From Microbulbifer sp. YPW1 (GTDB lineage Bacteria; Pseudomonadota; Gammaproteobacteria; Pseudomonadales; Cellvibrionaceae), in assembly GCF_013367775.1 (NCBI RefSeq), contig NZ_CP055157.1, positions 1,178,001-1,242,000 on the forward strand: 64,000 nucleotides of DNA, written 5' to 3'. The translations under genes were made by a program, and so were the position numbers. The stretch's first letter is position 1, and every line of letters begins with the position of its first letter. The notes under the pieces are model-generated. The model was not told the DNA's origin, ran no database searches, and saw nothing but the letters and a program-made list of their open reading frames with translations. Positions 17,156 through 25,467 of the stretch are shown here, one piece after another.

Positions 17156-17375
17156 AAGGCCGGCACACAAGATAAAAAAGCATCCAAGAAAACAACATGA
17201 TTGACGCCGGAGTCACAAATTTATCGACTGCGGGTTGAGGGGGTGCACGGGTCGCACGTCTAACCACTACAGGGTCGCAAAATAACGGGAACAACAATAA
17301 TTACGACTGAACAATCCCAGTAACAATAACAATAATCTGCAGGGACCGAAGAATAACAATCAGGACTCAATGCCA
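17156..17375 (+). other. long untranslated spacer with AAC/AAT-rich tract
   Basis: About 220 bases with no convincing gene separate the oxygenase stop codon from a terminator at 17376. The stretch 17281-17360 is markedly A-rich and made of loosely repeated AACAATAA-type units, unlike the GC-rich neighbourhood. It could be a long 3' untranslated region or an independent small RNA ending at the terminator. Confidence 0.4.
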
Positions 17376-17404
17376 GAGGGGCCCCAAGGCCCCTCAACTT
17401 TCTT
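17376..17404 (+). terminator. GC-rich terminator
   Basis: GAGGGGCC (17376-17383) pairs with GGCCCCTC (17388-17395), followed by a T-rich tail to about 17404. It serves rightward transcripts; the leftward TPR-barrel gene would use only the stem, since no U-tract follows on that strand. Confidence 0.65.
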
Positions 17405-17470
17405 TTCCCAGCCTCTCCGACACCCCGCTAAACACGCCGCGCTTTCACATCCTCCGCAAGCGCTCCTGAT

Positions 17471-18790
17471 TCAGAATACGTAACGAACGCTCAGGCTGGC
17501 TTCGGTTTTGTCGTAGCTGTAGATATCAAAGTTTTCGTCATTGTCCGTGCGAATGATCCTGGCTTCCAGTTGCAGTCGCGGCAGCAGTTGCACCTCCGCC
17601 CCTATCCAGCTGCGCAGACGGTTTCCATCCCTTGCCTGACTCTTGAACTCCCCATCGCTGTCCTGCAGCCGGTTATTGCCACGATAATGGCTAAGGCGGT
17701 AATGGCTACCGGCATTGAGCGCCCACCCCGGCGCAAGTGGCAACTCGGCTTCAACTCCGAACGTCTGGCGGCGTGGTGAATAGCTGTAAAAGCCGTCATC
17801 CACGGTGGTCAGGTCTTCCCGACTGTCCAGATCCAGGCGATACAGTAGATCGACATCCAGCGTGGCCAGGGGGGCCGCCCAACGCGCCTCAAAACGCTGC
17901 CGCCAACCATCGAGGTAACGATAATTCTCGGCACCATTGAAATAGCTCGGCAGGTAGGCAAGGGTCAGTACGCCGCTATCAAAAGATTGCTGCATACGGC
18001 CCACCATACGCAACTCGTTGGTGACTGAATCCCCACCAAGGGAAGCGGCCTCCGCCAAACCACCGAGCTCCAGCAGCCATCCCTGCCAGGGGATATGCCT
18101 TGAGACCCCCAGATTAAAACTGGACAGGTTCAGGCTCTCCAGATCACTGTAGCGACGGCCGAAGGCAAACCCGTGCAAGCGCCAGCCATTCTCGGCAGTG
18201 CCCTGCAAGCGGTACTGGCCCCAGGCAAACAATTCCGTGTAGGTGTCTTCGCCCACCGAGTCATCGGTGAGTAGCTCGTTCTGCAGAGAGTAGGCGTTAC
18301 TGTCATAGCCGGACGTCAGGCTGAGCAATGCCAGGCCGCGCCCCTCCTCTGCTGCTGCCGGTTCCGCCCCTGGCGCCTGTGCCAGTGCGCTAAGACGTGC
18401 CAGCGCAAGGCGGCGCAACTTGGGTGACGCGCTATCGGTGAGTGTGCGGTAGTAACCCACTGCAGATACCGGGCGCCCCTGCTTTTCCGCCATCAGCCCC
18501 AGCTGCAGGCGCGCCACCTCCCCCCACTCCGGGTCATCCAAAAGCTGCCGGAACTGGGCCTGCGCAGCCTGGTAGCGTCGCAGTTTGAAAAGCGTCACCC
18601 CCAGATTGTAGGTCAGGCTGGCCTCCTGCTGCCCTCCCTGTCGGGCCTGTTCAAAATGCGCCAGCGCGCGCTCATAATCTCCATCCTTGAAAGCTGCAGT
18701 GCCATTGGCAAAAGGTTCCTCAGCACCTGCAGGCGCTGCTACTGCAGCCCACCAGAGCAACCCGGTTAGCAACTTTGGCGTCAACTCCAT
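17471..18790 (-). CDS. outer-membrane beta-barrel protein with N-terminal TPR domain (Slam-like)
   Basis: Exported protein of 439 residues. A signal peptide ends near AAPAGAEE, and TPR repeats follow (about 25-135: NGTAAFKDGDYERALAHF, SLTYNLGVTLFKLRRYQAA and others). The remainder, from about GLALLSLTSGYDSN, alternates hydrophobic and polar residues and ends in RYVF with terminal Phe, the hallmark of an outer-membrane barrel. TPR-plus-barrel is the layout of Slam (DUF560) surface-lipoprotein translocators, so a role in moving a protein to the surface is plausible but unproven. The start is set at MELTPKLL; an earlier in-frame Met is possible. It is the last gene of a leftward set with an ECF sigma factor, an anti-sigma factor and an Ala-rich exported protein. 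Confidence 0.75.
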   Translation of the reverse strand: MELTPKLLTGLLWWAAVAAPAGAEEPFANGTAAFKDGDYERALAHFEQARQGGQQEASLTYNLGVTLFKLRRYQAAQAQFRQLLDDPEWGEVARLQLGLMAEKQGRPVSAVGYYRTLTDSASPKLRRLALARLSALAQAPGAEPAAAEEGRGLALLSLTSGYDSNAYSLQNELLTDDSVGEDTYTELFAWGQYRLQGTAENGWRLHGFAFGRRYSDLESLNLSSFNLGVSRHIPWQGWLLELGGLAEAASLGGDSVTNELRMVGRMQQSFDSGVLTLAYLPSYFNGAENYRYLDGWRQRFEARWAAPLATLDVDLLYRLDLDSREDLTTVDDGFYSYSPRRQTFGVEAELPLAPGWALNAGSHYRLSHYRGNNRLQDSDGEFKSQARDGNRLRSWIGAEVQLLPRLQLEARIIRTDNDENFDIYSYDKTEASLSVRYVF

Positions 18791-18886
18791 TTCCCATACC
18801 TCCAAACACAACAGGCCGGACGCAATGCGCCCAGCCTCTAAAAAGAATCACTCAATAACAGGTTTCACCTGCTACCTCCGCAACCG

Positions 18887-19489
18887 TTAGCCTTCTACGG
18901 CGACATCTGCCGCCGCCGCGGGATCCATATCCAAGACCCCCTCAAGCAGCCCCTCGAGATCTACCGGCAAGCGGTCTTTAACGTCCTGCGGCAGGTTGTC
19001 GATGATCGCCTGCACATCCGCCATCGAACCTTCGTAATCAGCTCCGCTGAGCGCATTTTTCAGGGCCTCTTCAGCTGCCTCACGGGCAGCGGCAGCATTT
19101 TCCTGTGCGCTCAGGGCAGCCGCATTGGCATTGGCAATCGCGGCTTCACTCTGCGCCATGGCATCGGCAACCAGAGCAGCAATTTCTTCTGCCTTCAATT
19201 TGCCAGCGGCGCGCAGCTCGGCTTGCGCCTCTTCCGCATCGGCATTACCAGCGGCAATCGCAGCATTGGCTTTTGCCAGCCCTTCTGCGGCGGCTTCCAC
19301 GGCGATATCGCTGGACACTTCCGGCAGCTCGATCACATTGATCGCGTCTTCTGCCGTCGCTTCAGCATCGACCACGGAAACATCCACATCTAGATCAGCA
19401 TTGACTTCAACATCATTTGCCAGCGCCTTACCGCTGATGGGGGCGGCGACAATCAGGCCCAGAGCCATCCATGTTTTCAAAGTTTTCAT
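18887..19489 (-). CDS. exported Ala/Glu-rich helical protein, unknown
   Basis: Secreted protein of 200 residues, with a signal peptide ending in GKALAND. The mature part is about one-third Ala with regularly spaced Glu/Asp, which predicts a long helix or coiled coil from about 60 to 150. An acidic Val/Asp-rich segment precedes it, and the tail has DLEGLLEGVLDMDP. There is no Cys and no lipobox. Two adjacent ATG codons start the gene; the second, at 19489, is better spaced from GAGG. It lies between the anti-sigma gene and the TPR-barrel gene and is their most likely dedicated partner, perhaps the cargo or a periplasmic link. No family recognised. Confidence 0.65.
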   Translation of the reverse strand: MKTLKTWMALGLIVAAPISGKALANDVEVNADLDVDVSVVDAEATAEDAINVIELPEVSSDIAVEAAAEGLAKANAAIAAGNADAEEAQAELRAAGKLKAEEIAALVADAMAQSEAAIANANAAALSAQENAAAAREAAEEALKNALSGADYEGSMADVQAIIDNLPQDVKDRLPVDLEGLLEGVLDMDPAAAADVAVEG

Positions 19490-19542
19490 CATTCAACCTC
19501 ATTTGTGTCTTTCAATATTGTGTTTGGAGAGCGCAATTGGTG

Positions 19543-20217
19543 TCAGATAGTCTGCGGTTCCAGCACTGCGTGCTGGCTTTCAGACCAACCCGCGCCCGAA
19601 GGCAGGTCAACCGGCACATAAAACTCTTTGTGAGCACCCTGATGCTCGATACGAATTAAAATCTCAGTGCGCTGCCCGTTGCGCACGCGCACCGGCAAAG
19701 TAAGTCGGTTTGCCCCCGCGTTCAGGTCGGCTCGCCAGCGCAGCTCGCGCTGGTCGCCATAACCTTCCAGAGCAAGGTTTTCCGGCAGCGACACACTAAT
19801 CATCGCGCCCGGCATGGCGCGCGTGGTATCGACAGAAACATTCACCGGCAATGTTGTCCGCACCCCGCTATCCGCTACTGCCATCTCACTGCTCAAAGGG
19901 GCTATTTCTGGCCCGGATGGCTGCCGATGCTGGAAGGTCGCAAAAACAGCCAGGACTAAGCTGGCCGCGGTGGCAAGCTGCCATCCCCGCACCCGGGCTC
20001 GCTCCTGGTTGCGCGCTTTCGGCAATGCGGCAGCGAGCACACGCGCTTCAAAGTGCTCACTGGGCTCTGGCGCCGGCATGGTGCGCAGCAGGTTGATCAG
20101 ACGGAGTTCTTCGGCATACTCGCGGCAAGTGCTACAGCGGTGCAGATGCTTTAGCAGCGCGCCGTTGTTTTCCCGCTGCATCAATTCCAGCTCGCGGCGA
20201 GCCTGACAGCAATTCAT
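19543..20217 (-). CDS. transmembrane zinc-finger anti-sigma factor
   Basis: Anti-sigma factor of 224 residues. The N-terminal zinc-binding (ZAS) motif H24-x3-C28-x2-C31 (HLHRCSTC), preceded by C3/C4, should bind the sigma factor. A single transmembrane helix lies near residues 89-107 (WQLATAASLVLAVFATF), and a periplasmic domain of about 115 residues is beta-rich with no named fold. The ATG at 20217 has GAGGAG upstream. It follows the ECF sigma gene after 32 bases in the same direction, the usual order. Release by periplasmic stress or regulated proteolysis is expected from the family. Confidence 0.85.
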   Translation of the reverse strand: MNCCQARRELELMQRENNGALLKHLHRCSTCREYAEELRLINLLRTMPAPEPSEHFEARVLAAALPKARNQERARVRGWQLATAASLVLAVFATFQHRQPSGPEIAPLSSEMAVADSGVRTTLPVNVSVDTTRAMPGAMISVSLPENLALEGYGDQRELRWRADLNAGANRLTLPVRVRNGQRTEILIRIEHQGAHKEFYVPVDLPSGAGWSESQHAVLEPQTI

Positions 20218-20249
20218 TGTTTTCTCCTCGAAAGCTCTACGCTTACCCC

Positions 20250-20816
20250 TTAACACGCAGCAATCGCCTTAACAGTTCCCGGCTCCAGCACTAATCTCAG
20301 CTTTTTACGCGCCCGGTGCAGGCGGGATTTCACGGTGCCAACATTAATGTCTAGAATTTCTGCCACTTCCAATGCGGTATACCCCTCGACATCGTGCAGC
20401 AAAACAACATCCCGCCACGACTCGTCCAGTTCGACCAATGCACGATTCAACAATCTCTGTAGTTCGAGCTGGTGATAATGGTTGCGATCGTCCTGCAATT
20501 GCTCCTGAAAATAGGCGTCATCACTGATACAGGGCGCAGACTCGTCGATGGGTGAGGTGGCGCGGCGCCGGTACAGATCCACATAGCGGCGATATAGCAC
20601 CTTGACCAGCCACGGACCGAGCTTGTCAACCGCATCTAATTCTTCGGTGCGGGGAAACAGGTGAGTCAGTACATCCTGTACAAGGTCTTCAGCGTCCCGC
20701 CGATCCTGTGTCCAGCGATAGGCCATGCGGTGCATCAGGCGCAAATGCGGACGCACCAGCGCGGTAAAGCGGTCTTCCTTCGCCGCCCGCCCACGAAAAA
20801 ATTCGATCAAGGACAC
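20250..20816 (-). CDS. ECF sigma-70 factor (RpoE-like)
   Basis: Extracytoplasmic-function sigma factor of 188 residues. Region 2 (about 20-85) contains RWTQDRRDAEDLVQDVLTHLF, and region 4 (about 120-175) contains VLLHDVEGYTALEVAEILD and GTVKSRLHRARKKLR. It lacks regions 1.1 and 3, as the class does. Regions 2 and 4 are joined by a linker with acidic residues. It is the first gene of a leftward set: anti-sigma, Ala-rich exported protein, TPR-barrel. Like other ECF factors it probably drives its own operon, but I could not identify a matching -35 AAC-type promoter upstream. Confidence 0.92.
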   Translation of the reverse strand: MSLIEFFRGRAAKEDRFTALVRPHLRLMHRMAYRWTQDRRDAEDLVQDVLTHLFPRTEELDAVDKLGPWLVKVLYRRYVDLYRRRATSPIDESAPCISDDAYFQEQLQDDRNHYHQLELQRLLNRALVELDESWRDVVLLHDVEGYTALEVAEILDINVGTVKSRLHRARKKLRLVLEPGTVKAIAAC

Positions 20817-21213
20817 CCTGCTACCCCATTTGTCATTAGCTCACCCAACCATCCCCAAGGCTCAGGTCTCCGAGCCCCTGTTATCCTGCTTGCCCCCGTT
20901 AACACGCAGGCCACCGGCAAAAGGTTCCCGCAAACATAGCGCGATTGATGTCAGTGTCGAGGAGGAGAGCTGGGGCGGGGAAAGAAGGACGCCAGAAATG
21001 GCAAAAACCGGCACGAGGTTTCGCCAGCCGGGACTGCCAGAGGAAATTTGCGCTCGCGTTCGCCCCGGCTAGAGTGCGGAATCGGGGCATCGGCGAGGCC
21101 GCCACCCCTCAGCGGTGCGCGGTTGGAATCCCGGCCACAGCGGGATCCCCCCAAATGGGGAGATCCGACGAGTAGGGGAAGACGGGATGACGACGGTGAA
21201 GACGAGAGAGGGA
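20817..21213. other. 397-base intergenic region with inverted repeats
   Basis: No gene is supported between the ECF sigma gene and rlmB. Several short frames exist here but have no similarity or binding sites. Inverted repeats at 21127-21166 are the only structured element. Promoters for the sigma gene are expected in the left part. Confidence 0.5.
21127..21166. repeat. paired inverted repeats downstream of rlmB
   Basis: AATCCCG and CGGGATC form one stem, and GGATCCCCCC with a GGGGAGATCC partner forms a second (21143-21166). They are located past the rlmB stop codon and may act as its terminator. They resemble GC-rich extragenic repeats; no tRNA fold could be built from them. Confidence 0.45.
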
Positions 21214-21972
21214 TTAGCTCGCGGAACGCTGACGCACCGCTTCAAACAGGCACACGCCGGTGGCGACCGAAACATTGAGACTGCTGACCTCCCCCGCCAT
21301 GGGAATATTTATCAGGTGATCGCAGTTCTCCCGGGTCAGGCGACGCATGCCCGGCCCCTCGGCCCCCATTACCAGCGCAAGGGGCCCCGTCAGCGAAGCC
21401 TGGTAAATATTCTGCTGCGCTTCACCGGCAGCTCCGTAAATCCAAACGCCGGCCTGCTGCAGCATCTGCAGGGTGCGCGCCAGATTGGTGACGGTGACAA
21501 ATGGCAATACCTCTGCCGCACCGCAGGCGACCTTGCGCGCGATCGGGGTCAGTCCCGCGGCCTTGTCTTTCGGCGCAATCACCGCGTGCACCCCGGCGGC
21601 CTCGGCGGAGCGCAGACAGGCACCCAGGTTATGGGGGTCGGTCACGCCATCCAGCACCAGCAGGAAAGGCGCCTCACCTTTTTCATCCAGCTGCGCCAGC
21701 AGTGATTTCAGGAACTGCTCGTCGTAGATGCGGGTATCACCCACACAGACCGCCACCGCGCCCTGGTGATTGCCGTCGTCACCGACTTTTTCATCCAGCG
21801 CGCGCCGATCCACAAAGCGGATCGCGATCTCATTCTGCTCTGCCTGGCGAATGATTTTTTGCAGCTTTTGATCCTTGCGCCCGCGCAACAGGAGAAGCTC
21901 CTGTACCTGCTGCGGAGTACTTTTCAACAGCGCCTGCACCGCGTGCAGGCCGTATACCAAATGTTGTGCCAC
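21214..21972 (-). CDS. rlmB: 23S rRNA (guanosine-2'-O-)-methyltransferase
   Basis: SpoU/TrmH-family RNA ribose methyltransferase of 252 residues, modifying G2251 of 23S rRNA. The N-terminal substrate-binding domain (MAQHLVYGLHAVQALL) precedes the catalytic SPOUT domain, with motif 1 DPHNLGACLRSAEAAG, motif 2 LVMGAEGPGM and motif 3 IPMAGEVSSLNVSVATG. It is three bases downstream of rnr, the usual gammaproteobacterial pairing, so the two are co-transcribed. Length and motifs match E. coli RlmB. Confidence 0.95.
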   Translation of the reverse strand: MAQHLVYGLHAVQALLKSTPQQVQELLLLRGRKDQKLQKIIRQAEQNEIAIRFVDRRALDEKVGDDGNHQGAVAVCVGDTRIYDEQFLKSLLAQLDEKGEAPFLLVLDGVTDPHNLGACLRSAEAAGVHAVIAPKDKAAGLTPIARKVACGAAEVLPFVTVTNLARTLQMLQQAGVWIYGAAGEAQQNIYQASLTGPLALVMGAEGPGMRRLTRENCDHLINIPMAGEVSSLNVSVATGVCLFEAVRQRSAS

Positions 21973-21975
21973 GGC

Positions 21976-24843
21976 TTATTTCTTCCCGCCCGGTTTCTTG
22001 GACATTTTCTTCTTCAGCTTTTTCTTGGCTGCTTTTTTTGCCGCACGTTTCGCAGCCTCGGCTTTGTCCGCCTTCTGCGCTGCCTTGCGTGCCGCTACCG
22101 AGGGCCGCTTGCCACCTTTGCGCGGCGGCGTTTTTTTCGGCTTTCGCTTTTTCGGCAACGCCTCTTCGGCCACTTCCCCTTCCACAGGCTGCTCAACAGA
22201 CGGCGGCACTATTTCCGATTCATCACTGCCTACCTTGCGCTTGCGAATCGGGCGCGGCTCATCCGCCCCGTCTTCTGGCTGGCTTTTCTTTTTGAGACCG
22301 GCGCCCCAGGGGCTGGCTTTTTTGTCTTCCACACTGAAATCCGATTTTCCGCGACGCTGTCGCTCTTTCTGAAACTCAACGGCCATTTCCATGGCCCGAC
22401 CACTCACTGACGTAGGCTCTTCGCCCTTGCGCAACTTCGGTGCTTTTGGCGCCTTTGCTTTCGCTGGTGTTGCTGGTGTTTCCTCGGCCCGTTCCGGCTT
22501 CTTGTCCGCTTTGGGCTTTCTGTATTTAGGGTTCTGGTAGCTGGGGCGCGGATGCAGTTCGACAAAGGTGAAGTCCACCTTGCGCTCCTCCAGATCGACC
22601 CGCGCCACCTGCACGGTGACGCCATCCCCGAGATGGAATCTGGTGCCACTGCGCTCGCCCACCAGTCGCTGCTGGGCCTGCTCGAAGTGGTAGTAGTCCT
22701 TGGGCAGGGCAGTGACGTGTATCAGCCCCTCCACGTACAAGTCATCCAGCTCCACAAACAGTCCGAAACCGGTCACCGCACTGATCACACCGCGGTAAAC
22801 CTCGCCCACATGGTCCTGCAGGTACTCGCACTTGAGCCAGCTGACCACATCGCGGGTGGCGTCGTCGGCGCGGCGCTCGGTCATGGAGCAGTGTTCTCCC
22901 AGCTCCACCATGGCGACGGTGCTGTAGGGTAGGATTTCCTCTCGCTCCAGCGCGTGCGCGCCGGGCGCTTGGCGCACCTTCTTTGCCACCGGCGCGGGGT
23001 TGGCGCTGCCGTTCCTCACCAACCAGCGCAACCCGCGGTGTAACAGCAGGTCCGGGTAGCGACGGATTGGCGAGGTGAAATGGGCGTAGGCGCGGTAGTC
23101 GAGGCCAAAATGACCGCGGTTTTCCGGCTGGTACACCGCCTGGTTCATGGAGCGCAGTAACATGGTCTGGATGATGTGGAAGTCCGGGCGTCCGTCGACC
23201 TGTTGCAGCAGGGCCTGGTAATCGCTGGGCTGCGGCTCGCTGCCGCCCTCCAGACGCAATCCCAGTTCGCCGAGATATTCGCGCAGGTTCTCCAGGCGCT
23301 CCTGCTTGGGGATGTCGTGCACCCGGTACAGAGCGGGCAGTTCCGCCACTTCCATCAGCTCCGCCGCACACACGTTGGCAGCGAGCATGCACTCCTCGAT
23401 CATCTTGTGCGCATCGTTGCGCTGCACCGGCACGATGCGCTCGATTTTGCGCGTGGCATCGAACAGAATGCGGGTTTCCGTGGTTTCAAAATCGATCGCA
23501 CCGCGACGATCGCGGGCGCCACGCAGGGCGGTGTACAGATCGTGCAGGTTGTCGATATGCGGTACCAGCGCGGCAAACTGTTTGCGAATGCCGCTATCGC
23601 GATTGTCCCGCTCCTCCACCATCTCCCCCACCTGGGTATAGGTGAAGCGCGCGTGACTGCGCATCAGCCCCTCGAAGAACTGGTAACCGAGAATATTGCC
23701 GGACTGGTCGATGCGCATCTCGCACACCATACACAGGCGATCCACCTCCGGATTCAGGGAGCAGAGACCGTTGGAGAGTTTCTCCGGCAGCATCGGCACC
23801 ACAAAGTCCGGGAAATAGACCGAGTTGCCGCGCTGATGGGCCTCGACGTCCAGCGGGGTACCCACTTCCACGTAGTGGGACACATCGGCGATCGCAACCA
23901 GCAGCTTCCAGTTGCCGTCCGGCAACGCCTCACAGAATACGGCGTCGTCAAAATCGCGGGCATCTTCACCATCGATGGTGACCAGCGGCAGCTGGCGCAG
24001 GTCGATACGCGCCTTCTTGTCCTCTTCCAGCACCTCGTCGGCAATGCCTTCCACCTGTGCCAGCACTGCCGCCGGCCAGGTGTGGGGAATTCCGTAGTTG
24101 CGGATGGCAACATCGATTTCCATGCCGGGGGCAAGATGGTCACCGAGTATCTCGGCCACTTCCCCGTGAGGCAGGGTGTTGCGTCCCGGCTGGGCGGTAA
24201 TATTGACCACCACATACTGGCCACTCTTGGCGTCGGCGCACTTGCCTTCCGGCACCATCACATCGAGGGTCATGCGCGGGTTGTCCGGGCGCACGAAACA
24301 GATGCCATCCTCGCGGTAGATCCGCCCGGCCAGCTGATGGGTGTTGTGCTTGATCACGCGCACCACGGCGCCTTCGCGCTTGCCGCGGAAACCGCCGGGG
24401 GTTTCCCGCACCAGCACCTCATCGCCATCGAACACCTTGCGCATCTGGCGGTGGGACAGGAACAGGTCGTCACTGCCATCGCCGGGAGACACAAAGCCAA
24501 AGCCGTCGCGGTGACCGATAACGCGGCCGCGCACCAGGCTCATTTTGTCGAGCACGCCGAAATCCCCGGCGCGGTTGCTGGCGATCTGCCCATCCCGGGA
24601 CATGGCAATCAGGCGACGGCGCACACCTTCGCGACGATCCTCGTCGTCGATGGAAAGCAGGTCCGCTACCGCCTCCCAGGCCAACGGACCCGGCTGCTGC
24701 TCGAGCAGATCCAGCAGGAACTCGCGGCTGGGCACGGGCTTTTCATATTTTTCGGCCTCGCGTTCAGCGTGCGGATCGGCTGTCGGTCCAGCGCTGTCAG
24801 CGGGGGATGAGTTTGGTTTGTCTTGATTCAAAACAGCTTCCAT
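21976..24843 (-). CDS. rnr: ribonuclease R with extended Lys-rich tail
   Basis: 3'-5' exoribonuclease R of 955 residues. An N-terminal helix-turn-helix and cold-shock domains precede the RNB catalytic domain, whose metal ligands D291, D297, D299 and D300 lie in DGEDARDFDDAV. An S1 domain (GVISAVTGFGLFVELDDLYVEG) follows. The last 170-190 residues are a Lys/Ala/Pro-rich low-complexity extension, longer than in E. coli RNase R (813 residues), probably for RNA binding and protein contacts. No strong Shine-Dalgarno precedes the ATG at 24843, but the homologous N-terminus (REAEKYEKPVPSREF) begins 28 residues in, so it is about right. A -10-like TATACT lies at 24976-24981 on the minus strand. Confidence 0.95.
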   Translation of the reverse strand: MEAVLNQDKPNSSPADSAGPTADPHAEREAEKYEKPVPSREFLLDLLEQQPGPLAWEAVADLLSIDDEDRREGVRRRLIAMSRDGQIASNRAGDFGVLDKMSLVRGRVIGHRDGFGFVSPGDGSDDLFLSHRQMRKVFDGDEVLVRETPGGFRGKREGAVVRVIKHNTHQLAGRIYREDGICFVRPDNPRMTLDVMVPEGKCADAKSGQYVVVNITAQPGRNTLPHGEVAEILGDHLAPGMEIDVAIRNYGIPHTWPAAVLAQVEGIADEVLEEDKKARIDLRQLPLVTIDGEDARDFDDAVFCEALPDGNWKLLVAIADVSHYVEVGTPLDVEAHQRGNSVYFPDFVVPMLPEKLSNGLCSLNPEVDRLCMVCEMRIDQSGNILGYQFFEGLMRSHARFTYTQVGEMVEERDNRDSGIRKQFAALVPHIDNLHDLYTALRGARDRRGAIDFETTETRILFDATRKIERIVPVQRNDAHKMIEECMLAANVCAAELMEVAELPALYRVHDIPKQERLENLREYLGELGLRLEGGSEPQPSDYQALLQQVDGRPDFHIIQTMLLRSMNQAVYQPENRGHFGLDYRAYAHFTSPIRRYPDLLLHRGLRWLVRNGSANPAPVAKKVRQAPGAHALEREEILPYSTVAMVELGEHCSMTERRADDATRDVVSWLKCEYLQDHVGEVYRGVISAVTGFGLFVELDDLYVEGLIHVTALPKDYYHFEQAQQRLVGERSGTRFHLGDGVTVQVARVDLEERKVDFTFVELHPRPSYQNPKYRKPKADKKPERAEETPATPAKAKAPKAPKLRKGEEPTSVSGRAMEMAVEFQKERQRRGKSDFSVEDKKASPWGAGLKKKSQPEDGADEPRPIRKRKVGSDESEIVPPSVEQPVEGEVAEEALPKKRKPKKTPPRKGGKRPSVAARKAAQKADKAEAAKRAAKKAAKKKLKKKMSKKPGGKK

Positions 24844-25076
24844 TGTTCTGCGGTTGACCGCGCAAGCCTGCCCGGCCCCGGCTTACACCCGGCGCAGTGG
24901 TATGAGTGGGTACAACAAGAAGTGGCGAATGCCGGGAGCGACCGCAGGCCACTCATAACGTTGCACATTGCCGCGAGTATAAGCGATTTAAGGGTAATTC
25001 CCGACCCGTTTTGCGACTCTCCTACCCAGCCATCGCCCCGCCCTGCGGCAGGCGGCGCAAAAAGCTGCAAAAAACG

Positions 25077-25105
25077 TTGACACCCCCCGGGGGAATCCCT
25101 ATAGT
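25077..25105 (+). promoter_or_regulatory. promoter of first tRNA-Leu
   Basis: TTGACA (25077-25082) and TATAGT (25100-25105) are separated by 17 bases. A GC-rich sequence (GTGCGCG) follows, as in stable-RNA promoters under stringent control. Confidence 0.75.
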
Positions 25106-25135
25106 GCGCGTCCTCAGCGGAGCACACCGCTGTTT

Positions 25136-25222
25136 GCCCAGGTGGCGGAATTGGTAGACGCGCTAGCTTCAGGTGCTAGTGGCCTTACGGTCGTGGAAGT
25201 TCAAGTCTTCTCCTGGGCACCA
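25136..25222 (+). tRNA. leu tRNA: tRNA-Leu (CAG)
   Basis: Class II tRNA of 87 bases. The acceptor GCCCAGG pairs with CCTGGGC, followed by A and encoded CCA. The D-arm has GGTAGA. The anticodon loop TTCAGGT gives CAG (codon CUG), flanked by GCTAGC and GCTAGT. The long variable arm and T-loop TTCAAGTC are typical of tRNA-Leu. It is identical to the copy at 28357. Confidence 0.97.
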
Positions 25223-25233
25223 TCTTCAAAAAA

Positions 25234-25264
25234 GGGGCCGACTCGCAAGAGTCGGCCCCTTTTT
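25234..25264 (+). terminator. terminator of first tRNA-Leu
   Basis: GGGGCCGACTC (25234-25244) and GAGTCGGCCCC (25249-25259) pair around GCAA, followed by five T. The A-run on the other side makes it bidirectional. Confidence 0.92.
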
Positions 25265-25342
25265 GTTTTGCCCCTCACCCAACCAAAAGCGATCCCCTCT
25301 GGTTGGCGGAAGCCACACTGTCCGAGCGAAGGTGGCGATAGC

Positions 25343-25431
25343 GGGAACAGCCTTGTGAAACCTTCAAAAACAGGATGTTTTTGCAGAGCCCCCAGGGATG
25401 GTTTCACGGCGTGTTTCACAAGGCTGTTCCC
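25343..25431. repeat. long palindromic intergenic repeat, element C
   Basis: Arms 25343-25361 and 25413-25431 are perfectly complementary over 19 bases, with looser GGTGGC-type flanks beyond. Read on the minus strand, the interior shares the ordered core of element B: CCATCCCTGGG, then AAACATCCTGTTTT. It lies between the ppc stop codon and the first tRNA-Leu terminator. Same family as element B at 12.3 kb. Confidence 0.82.
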
Positions 25432-25467
25432 GGTAGCGGCACCGCCACCGAACCTGAAACCGGGGGA

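Noticed and set aside
17197..17238. Tiny frame of 13 codons after the oxygenase
   Set aside because: Too short, with no binding site and no context to support translation.
21127..21166. Possible tRNA fragment downstream of rlmB
   Set aside because: The segment resembles a T-arm at first glance, but no acceptor stem or anticodon arm can be formed around it.
23176..24810. Long open frame on the plus strand inside rnr
   Set aside because: It is antisense to RNase R catalytic and cold-shock domains, with low-complexity His-rich translation and no start signal.
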